The notes beneath the pieces are model-generated. The model did not search any database and was not told where the DNA came from. It was given only the letters and a program-made list of their open reading frames with translations. Both the position numbers and the translations under genes were made by a program. From positions 1-13,795 of the forward strand of contig JALLAP010001750.1 of the NCBI GenBank assembly GCA_036939355.1: a stretch of 13,795 nt of DNA, written 5' to 3'. The stretch is from Thalassiosira profunda (Eukaryota; Bacillariophyta; Thalassiosirophyceae; Thalassiosirales; Thalassiosiraceae). This document shows positions 1 to 5,731 of this stretch, in pieces (positions within the stretch are counted from its first letter, which is position 1; every line of letters begins with the position of its first letter).

Positions 1-27
1 CATCTGAAGGAGGTTTCGCGCCAGTTG
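1..27. repeat. Left arm of a perfect 27-bp inverted repeat
   Basis: These 27 bases are the exact reverse complement of 11783-11809. The match ends at base 27 here and probably continues beyond the left edge. Both copies encode the same C-terminal residues, so this is duplicated coding sequence in opposite orientation rather than a random palindrome. Confidence 0.9.
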
Positions 28-36
28 GCTGCGTGA
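1..36 (+). CDS. 3' end of a gene 8-family paralog (partial)
   Basis: The window opens in frame with H-L-K-E-V-S-R-Q-L-A-A and a TGA stop at 34-36. Nine of these residues are identical to residues 240-248 of the minus-strand gene at 11762-12526, and the first 27 bases match that gene exactly. The rest of the gene lies off the left edge. After the shared stretch the two copies diverge: this one ends two residues later, while gene 8 continues six residues to its own stop. It could instead be a short gene fragment, because only 12 codons are visible. The nucleotide match is certain; that an intact gene lies to the left is an inference. Confidence 0.55.
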   Translation, partial: HLKEVSRQLAA

Positions 37-90
37 TCGCGTACCCGGCTCCATCGCGCACCCAGAACGACATTTCAGTGGGGGTGGTAA

Positions 91-388
91 GTGATCGCGC
101 AACATCCTGCCAACCAAGCGCGCCACTTCTAGCGGTGCGCGATCGCGTACCAAAAACTGGTACGCGATCACGCAACATCCTACCAACCAAGCGCGCCACT
201 TCTAGCGGTGCGCGATCGCGTACCCAAAACAGGTGCGTCCATCGCGCAACATCCTGCCAACCAAGCGTGCCGCTCCCAGCGGTGCGCGATCGCGTACCAA
301 AAACAGGTGCGCCCATCGCGCAACATCCTGCCAACCAAGCGTGCCGCTCCCAGCGTTGCGCGATCGCGTACCAGCAGTGGGCGTGGTC
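91..388. repeat. 74-bp tandem repeat array, four copies
   Basis: The anchor AACATCCT(G/A)CCAACCAAGC begins at 101, 174, 248 and 322, giving periods of 73, 74 and 74 bp. Each unit also carries GCGCGATCGCGTACC (GCGATCGC cores at 139, 212, 286 and 360). Copies 1 and 2 share CGCGCCACTTCTAGCG, while copies 3 and 4 share CGTGCCGCTCCCAGCG, so the array appears to have grown by duplicating neighbouring units. The junction of copies 1 and 2 forms an imperfect hairpin: arms 137-151 and 159-173 with one mismatch and a 7-nt loop. The units lack stops in several frames, which creates spurious open frames on both strands. I see no protein signal. Confidence 0.92.
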
Positions 389-626
389 ACGCCATCCTTG
401 AGTGGCGCCATGGCGCAGTGCCGCCGGCACTGCCATCGCGCCTGATCCTGCCTGCGCCTCCTTGGCACCCGTGGTTGCAACGTCATAGCACATCAAGACA
501 ATCACCACTATTGCATTACCCTCGCACCACACCACGCTACAGCATTATTATATGAACACATCGATACTTCCAACAAGATACGCAACACGCCCCCCCCCAA
601 TCCCATTAGCCCCCCCCCCTGAACTA
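389..626. other. Non-coding 3' flank of gene 1 with poly-C runs
   Basis: This stretch lies between the 74-bp array and the stop of gene 1. It holds an AT-rich patch with TATTATATG near 546-554 and two long C runs, 590-598 and 610-619, just past the stop of gene 1. No coding signal is seen. It probably includes the gene 1 3' UTR, but I cannot place a polyadenylation site. Confidence 0.5.
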
Positions 627-2322
627 CTACACCGCACACTGATTCTTCACCGGCTCACCACCATTTACCTCCGCCGCCGCGTCCTGCTCGCCACCCCACG
701 CAGGCTCGCGACCCCCCGGAACACCCTCGAGGAGAGGGGGGAGCGAGACGAAGATCTCCAGGCCGACCGCAGTGGGCTTCTCGCGACCTTGATCGTCCGC
801 AGACTTCTTCTTCCTCTTCTTGCTCTCCCTCTTCGCCTTCTTCCTCCCGATCCAATGCTCGTCGTACCACTTGACTGACGCCTGCTGGAACAGCTGGCGC
901 AGGTCCTCTCTCCCGCGGATGGCGGCGAAGAGCTCGGTTGCCTGGCGGTAATAGCCCAGGGCCTCGTCGTCGAAGCCGGGAACGAACTTCCGCGTGCCGC
1001 GCTTGGTCCACCTCCCGGCGTTGGAGCGGTGGATGTCGTGGTCCTTGTCGGCCTCGTGCTCCACGGCCTTCGCCCACACGCCCTCGGCATTCATGTAAAA
1101 CATGATGCAGAGGGCCTCGTCACTGGGTGTCAGGAGATCCAACGTCGTTCTCCGCATGGTGAAGTCCTCGGACCCTGCCCCGCCTCCGTCCTCCTCGCCT
1201 TCGGGCTTCATCAGGAAGAGCTCGACGTAATTGGTGTCCTTGATGAGAGACGTGAACAGGTAGGACAGCTCAACGAACGACTCCACCAGCGCGCCGTCCA
1301 GCTGGAAGTCGCTGAGCAGCTGCTGGTTCCCCTTGTCGAGAAGGTCCTGCCAGTACTTGGCCGGCCGAGCGCCGGAGCGGTCCGTCATCTTGAGGTCTGC
1401 ACAGAATTACGACGGAACCGGCGTGACGGTTAGACCAGGCGCAACAGGGCGTACACGACAGCGATAATGCACACGCACACTTGTACCGGCTCTTCATCTC
1501 CTGGAGGAAGGCATTCCTGAACTGGCCCAGCTTGTAGTTCAATGCGTCGGCCACCTTCGCGTTCCACCACTCTTCGTGGGTTTCGTACTTGGCGGGCTTG
1601 ATCAGCAACGTGCCCTGGTCGACGCCGTCTTCGTCCACATTCCGGGCGAACAGCAGCATGTAGCTGAGCGAGGAGGTGATCGTGTCGCTGAAGATCATGC
1701 ACTCTGGCTTGGGCCACCACTTGACGTAGGGTAAGATCTTGGTCTTGGTGAACCCGTGCAGCTTCTCTTGGTTGGTAGGACACTCGAGCTTCATCGTCCT
1801 ATTCTTCCATCGATCCTTGCCGGCCAGGCGCTTCCTCGTTCCCTCCGCACTAGCATGGTGCTCCAACCTCATCACCTTGGCCTTTTCGGCCTGCAGGGCT
1901 TCCATCAGCTGCTTGTTCTGGAGCTTGAGATCCTCCTCGTCGTTGTCCTGGCCCTCGGTCTCCGGTTCCTGCACCTCCTCGCCATCGTCGTCGCCCTGCT
2001 CCTCCGGAGGGGAGACGTGGCGAGCCATCCTGTCATCCAAGTTGCGAGCAAGAAGTGGTGACTCGCCCCCATCATCGTCCTCCTCGTCGTCGTCCTCCTC
2101 CTGGCCATGATCGACGCCCGGCGTCGTCTTCGCTGGCGCACGGTCATGGTCGTGGACGGTCATCTTTCCATCCATCGTTGTCTCAACCTGACCCCGCTTC
2201 TTCTTTGCCACCGTGCGGGCACTCTTACGCACTCCCTTCAGCGCCGGCTCACCTTCTTTGCCAGCAGCCCCCCCCCCTCCCGCATCCTCGTCCTTCTTGC
2301 TGTTCTTCCTGGTGTTGGCCAT
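627..2322 (-). CDS. Gene 1: two-exon charged coiled-coil protein, unknown function
   Basis: Exons are 2322-1479 and 1396-627, joined across an 82-nt intron into 537 residues. I start at the ATG at 2322 (A at -3, G at +4); the frame is open further upstream but has no better ATG. Residues 1-60 are basic (KKxKK-type, nuclear-like). Residues 70-135 are strongly acidic. Residues 131-160 form a probable coiled coil. Residues 185-345 are globular and rich in aromatics (VKWWPKPEC, EEWWNAKV). Residues 370-465 form a second folded region containing PGFDDEALGYYRQATELF. Residues 464-480 are a lysine/arginine cluster. I do not recognise a catalytic motif. The layout of conserved core plus basic tail resembles large uncharacterised diatom families, recalled in general terms only. 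It is divergent from gene 2. Confidence 0.82.
1397..1478 (-). other. Spliceosomal intron of gene 1 (82 nt)
   Basis: On the minus strand the donor is AAGT/GTGCGT and the acceptor is CTGTGCAG/ACCTC. A consensus branch site CTAAC lies at 1433-1429, about 33 nt before the acceptor. Splicing joins ...SRYK to YLKMTDRSG... and restores one frame across two long open frames. A second donor 6 nt downstream (TGT/GTGCAT) would also keep the frame and add two residues. Confidence 0.8.
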
Positions 2323-2985
2323 GCTTCGATTCGATTTTATGGGGAGGTTGCCCATGGTCGAGCACGACGCCAACTGCCACTTTGCCACGGTGAAGCACGG
2401 CCCCTGTGCAACGGCCACCAATTCAAACCAAATGCCAACGATTCAAACCAAATGCCAACGTTCTGGCCAAAGAGCCAATTCCATCATGGACATCGCGCCA
2501 ATCTTTCTCAGAATTCTTTTCAAATTTGATTGTCTCCTCACGAAGGACTCCATACATGGCCATTCCATCACCTTGAATAGTACGTACCTAGCTAGATAAC
2601 TTACAATACCCCTGCGTGGCAAGATACCACACAGAGCCCCATCTAGTACCTGCCTGGCTGCCAGACAGAAGCCCCAGGACCAATGACAGAGGCCCCGCCA
2701 GGAGCACAATGGCGTGGAGGCAGAGAGGCGCCACAACCCCATCGCCACGAGGTGTCCACAACCCCTCCCGCCGCCATGCTCCCCCCCCCCCACAAGTTTT
2801 GTTCGACGACGAACCCCCCTTGACCTGCACGGTGGAACCAAGACAACCCCCTGTTGCACGACGGTGGCGCTCTTCAACGCCTCTGTTCCGTCCTGCCTGC
2901 GCGCGCGCCCTGCACAACGCGAGTCCGTGCCAGAGTGACAGCGTCACGAAGCGCGTCCACTAACCAGTCCCCGCCACCCGCCACC
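2323..2985. promoter_or_regulatory. Divergent promoter region between genes 1 and 2
   Basis: This 663-bp gap lies between two start codons facing away from each other, so it should hold the 5' UTRs and promoters of both. About 2500-2620 is AT-richer than its surroundings. It contains a perfect 20-bp tandem duplication (2421-2460) and a C run near 2780-2790. No confident TATA box was found. Open frames crossing it in several directions look like shadows with no consistent composition. The regulatory role is inferred from layout only. Confidence 0.45.
2421..2460. repeat. Perfect 20-bp tandem duplication
   Basis: The unit ATTCAAACCAAATGCCAACG occurs twice back to back (2421-2440 and 2441-2460) with no mismatch. 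It lies about 100 bp upstream of the gene 1 start, in the shared promoter gap. Confidence 0.95.
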
Positions 2986-4002
2986 ATGCCCACCTCGGTG
3001 GCGGCAGGTCGTCCTGCCGCGACGAAGAAGGAGAACGAGGACGACGGCGGCGGCAAGGGTGACGACAGCAAGAAGCGGAAGGACCCCCCGGGACCAGGGG
3101 TCGAGAAAACCACTGGCGAGTACAGGTGCGAGGACTGCAAGAAAGACGACTTCAGCGGTGATCACGCCTACAAGTGTCACCGTGCCAAGTGCCCAGCTCG
3201 TCTCAACAGGCAGCTGCAGCAGGAGCTGCGGAAGGCCCCGCCGCCCTCGTTCGCGTACCGCCCGGCCGCCGTGCAGCCGCGGAACGAACTGACCGGCGTG
3301 GGCAGCAATGATGACGACCCCTTCGACAACTGGGCCGGCGGCGGGGACCCAGACGAAGACCTCCAGACGAAGATGAACATCACCGCAGAAAGGAAGCGGG
3401 AGAGTAAACGCAGGCGTGCCCGTCAGGACCGCGCCGTGACGTACCGATCGGACCTCACGTATGCTCGGCCCAGTGTCACCGCCCAAGCACAACAGGTTGG
3501 GGCGCTCCACCGCGCGAGCAGGGAGGTGGCGGCCCTCACACGGTTCGCGGAGGAGGAGGCGGGCAAGAACGATAGCGACCTCCTCTGTTTTGGCGACTGG
3601 GACGAGGAAGTACACGACGAGGACGTCGACGCGCCCGCCGGACCGCCGCCCCTCACGTCCACCTCCCACGCGACCGTCGCCAACGAGAACGGCGCCACCA
3701 GTGAAACCGCCGAGGACGGTGGAGGTGCGGACGCCGCCGGCGCTGGGGGCGAAGATGACGAATACTACGATTCCGATCTCTCCGAGTCCGATCTCGCCGA
3801 AGCGGCTGCCAAGGAATGGAACGACGAGCACTTCCCGGACCATGACGAGGTGCTGTCCCGCATTGTCTCATCTCACAGGGCCAAGTGGAAGAACTACGCC
3901 CAAAACACCGTTTACGACATCCCTCCCTTGGGCACCCCCGAGGAACGTGGCATTCGCCCTCGCTGCTGTCGTTCTGCGTGTCCACGTGCCTCTCGGTCTT
4001 GA
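2986..4002 (+). CDS. Gene 2: acidic protein with Cys/His zinc-like cluster
   Basis: 338 residues. I chose the ATG at 2986 because its context, GCCACCATGC, is a near-ideal Kozak match; the frame is open to 2854 without other support. Residues 11-35 are basic and charged. Residues 48-69 hold a possible zinc site, C48-x2-C51-x8-H60-x3-C64-H65-x3-C69, in a short cysteine-rich loop. Residues 134-146 are a basic RKRESKRRRARQ-type cluster, a plausible nuclear signal. Residues 205-300 are acidic with D/E/A tracts. The last 20 or so residues (RGIRPRCC...) are arginine/cysteine-rich and lie antisense to gene 3 coding sequence, so the natural C-terminus was probably lost near residue 320. No named family is recognised. 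A DNA- or protein-binding role is a guess from the cysteine cluster and charge pattern. Confidence 0.72.
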   Translation: MPTSVAAGRPAATKKENEDDGGGKGDDSKKRKDPPGPGVEKTTGEYRCEDCKKDDFSGDHAYKCHRAKCPARLNRQLQQELRKAPPPSFAYRPAAVQPRNELTGVGSNDDDPFDNWAGGGDPDEDLQTKMNITAERKRESKRRRARQDRAVTYRSDLTYARPSVTAQAQQVGALHRASREVAALTRFAEEEAGKNDSDLLCFGDWDEEVHDEDVDAPAGPPPLTSTSHATVANENGATSETAEDGGGADAAGAGGEDDEYYDSDLSESDLAEAAAKEWNDEHFPDHDEVLSRIVSSHRAKWKNYAQNTVYDIPPLGTPEERGIRPRCCRSACPRASRS

Positions 4003-5194
4003 CGACCCTGCACTCCGAAGTCTCCCCCGCGCCGAACAGGGAGGAGCCGTCGAACCTAGCCCATTGGACGAGGTCATGGTGTCCGAGGTCGCATGCCCAC
4101 CTGTTGCCGAAGTGCTTGTTCCTCTCGGCGTCCCGGAAAACTGGCCCCGCAATATACATGTCCTTGCGGCCGTGCCGTTCCTGCACCAAGTCGCTCATCT
4201 TCATCAGCGCACATCCCGCCTTGAACATGGTGTCCTCCAGGTTCTTGTCGTTGCCAACACCGTCGTAATGGGACGCTTCCACCATCCTCTGGGGCAACGC
4301 CATCCCATCAATCACGTCGTAGTTCATCATCTTGCTGTTCGAGTGCCCAATATCGAAGCGTCTGTTCCCGCGGGGGTCCTTCTTCTTACCCTTCGCCTTC
4401 TTGTTGGCGCCCTCCTTCAGGAATACCATCCTTGCCAATGCAGCCATGGGGATGGACTTGGCGACGGCGGCCAAGTCGGGGTCCCCGTACACATCGTTCA
4501 CGACGGTGATGCTGGCCAGCTCGTGGCGAGCGGTGTCCTTGTCGAGGACGATGAAGTACTTCCGGCAGTCCTCGTGGAGCTCGTTCGCCTGGTCCGCCGA
4601 CGTCGCCTCCTCGAACCCGCGATTGCGCAGCTTCTGCTTCTCCCTGCCCAGCTGCGACGACTGTATCCCGTAGTGAAAGTGGCGGTGGGATCCGACGGCG
4701 TCGTACCACTGCGCGACGCTCTGCTGCACGAAGTACGTTGCCGTGTGCTCCTCGCCGCCCTTCGTCCGCTTCCCATCCCGCGCCGCCGCCTTCCTCTTCG
4801 TGCCCTGGTCCACCTTCGGCTTGGTCCTCACCTCCATCACAAGATACATCCCCACCGCGAGGCCATCCGACTCATACCACATGCGCGTGTCCTCCGTGGG
4901 ATGTGGGTCACCGCCTGCGCCACCGACGTCGTCGTTGCCGGCTGCGTCCGTCGCCGCGGCGTCAAGATCGGCGTCCTCATCGGCGTCGTCGTCCTCGCCG
5001 TCCGTCGCCGCTGTGCCTCCATCGCCACCCGCTTCGGCATCGTCGTCGTCATCGCTCACCGCGGCGACGCCCGTTTCGGCTTCGTCGCAGTCGCTACCGC
5101 CGTCGCCGCCATCCTCCTCGCCGCTGCCGGCGTCGCGGCCTACGATGGCGCCGCCGTCCAACCCGAATCGTGATAACAGCCACCCCAACGCCAT
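3653..5194 (-). CDS. Gene 3: acidic N-terminus plus unknown folded domain
   Basis: The open frame is 513 residues from the ATG at 5194 (G at -3, G at +4). Residues 25-95 are a dense aspartate/glutamate tract. Residues 104-410 have the mixed composition of a folded protein, including AQWYDAVGSHRHFHYG (161-176), a lysine patch KKAKGKKKDPRGNRR (265-279), FDIGHSNSKMMNYDVIDGM (280-298) and CDLGHHDLVQWARFDG (368-383). After about residue 420 (near base 3937) the frame becomes arginine/tryptophan-rich and runs antisense to gene 2, so the biological C-terminus is probably near residue 415, or the gene is truncated there. No family is recognised and no catalytic motif is evident. It is divergent from gene 4 and overlaps gene 2 tail to tail. 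Confidence 0.68.
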   Translation of the reverse strand: MALGWLLSRFGLDGGAIVGRDAGSGEEDGGDGGSDCDEAETGVAAVSDDDDDAEAGGDGGTAATDGEDDDADEDADLDAAATDAAGNDDVGGAGGDPHPTEDTRMWYESDGLAVGMYLVMEVRTKPKVDQGTKRKAAARDGKRTKGGEEHTATYFVQQSVAQWYDAVGSHRHFHYGIQSSQLGREKQKLRNRGFEEATSADQANELHEDCRKYFIVLDKDTARHELASITVVNDVYGDPDLAAVAKSIPMAALARMVFLKEGANKKAKGKKKDPRGNRRFDIGHSNSKMMNYDVIDGMALPQRMVEASHYDGVGNDKNLEDTMFKAGCALMKMSDLVQERHGRKDMYIAGPVFRDAERNKHFGNRWACDLGHHDLVQWARFDGSSLFGAGETSECRVVKTERHVDTQNDSSEGECHVPRGCPREGCRKRCFGRSSSTWPCEMRQCGTAPRHGPGSARRSIPWQPLRRDRTRRDRNRSIRHLRPQRRRRPHLHRPRRFHWWRRSRWRRSRGRWT

Positions 5195-5731
5195 CCCGTT
5201 CGTCTGTGCCTACAATACAATACAATGGACCGGTTGTCTCTCTACCTAGCAGAGTTGATTGTTGTGTTAAGGGCTGCCGGTGATGGCGCTGCGTCGCTTG
5301 ACGGCCGAGGGCGGTGGTTGGCTTGATCTCCGTTGGCAACTTGGTACGATCTCTGGGGCCGCTCCGTGAGGGAGGCGTTGGCTCGATCTCCAAACGCGCA
5401 CACCTGGCACGATCTCTGGGGCCTGGCGAGCGGTGAGCGATAGGAGTTGGCTCGATCTCTCGCTGGTGAGCGATAGGAGTTGGCTCGATCTCCAAACGCG
5501 CACACTTGGCCCGATCTCTGGGGCCTGGCGAGCGGTGAGCGATAGGAGTTGGCTCGATCTCCAATGGCAACTTGGGTTGAGCGAGGTGCGCGGAGGCTGG
5601 TCGCCGCTCTCACAGGTTAGTGTCCAATAATAGGGAACTAGATGATGTGCAAGTGAGTGGTGAGCGGGCACTAGCGTTTTGGAGAGCAGATTGCAAAGGC
5701 CGGCCCTCCTCTCGGCACGGCGAAGACGACG
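5195..5731. promoter_or_regulatory. Divergent gap between genes 3 and 4, repeat-filled
   Basis: A 537-bp gap between opposed starts. Most of it is the tandem repeat at 5311-5580. The part nearest gene 3 has a TACAATACAATACAATGG run (5211-5227). The part nearest gene 4 is a mixed sequence with no clear signal. Any promoter role is inferred from gene orientation. Confidence 0.4.
5311..5580. repeat. Irregular tandem repeat, five TTGGCTCGATCTC units
   Basis: The core TTGGCT(C/T)GATCTC starts at 5319, 5378, 5447, 5480 and 5549, with spacings of 59, 69, 33 and 69 bp. Full units also contain CCAAACGCGCACAC, GATCTCTGGGGCCTGGCGAG and CGGTGAGCGATAGGAG. The third unit is truncated to 33 bp. The first and last units share a different insert, TGGCAACTTGG, in place of the AAACGCGCACAC stretch. 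This pattern fits unequal exchange within a small array. Long open frames crossing it on both strands are artefacts of the repeat. Confidence 0.88.

Noticed and set aside
91..388. CRISPR-like array
   Set aside because: The 74-bp units are tandem and similar along their whole length, with no unique spacers of constant size and no cas-like genes. The locus is eukaryote-like.
33..555. Several overlapping open frames on both strands across the 74-bp array
   Set aside because: They exist because the repeat unit lacks stops in several frames. The proteins are Arg/Ser-rich repeats of the unit and mirror one another on the two strands.
2323..2421. N-terminal extension of gene 1 to 2421
   Set aside because: It would begin with GTG and cross into the 20-bp duplicated promoter region. 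The ATG at 2322 has a better context.
154..4740. Possible kinship of genes 1 and 3 from QQ-x-SV-(x)-WYD
   Set aside because: A single short match (gene 1 near residue 452, gene 3 near 157) with no second shared motif. Chance is likely.
3461..5173. 570-residue plus-strand frame antisense to gene 3
   Set aside because: It lacks sensible composition after about 3950, overlaps genes 2 and 3, and is explained as the shadow of the GC-rich gene 3 codons.
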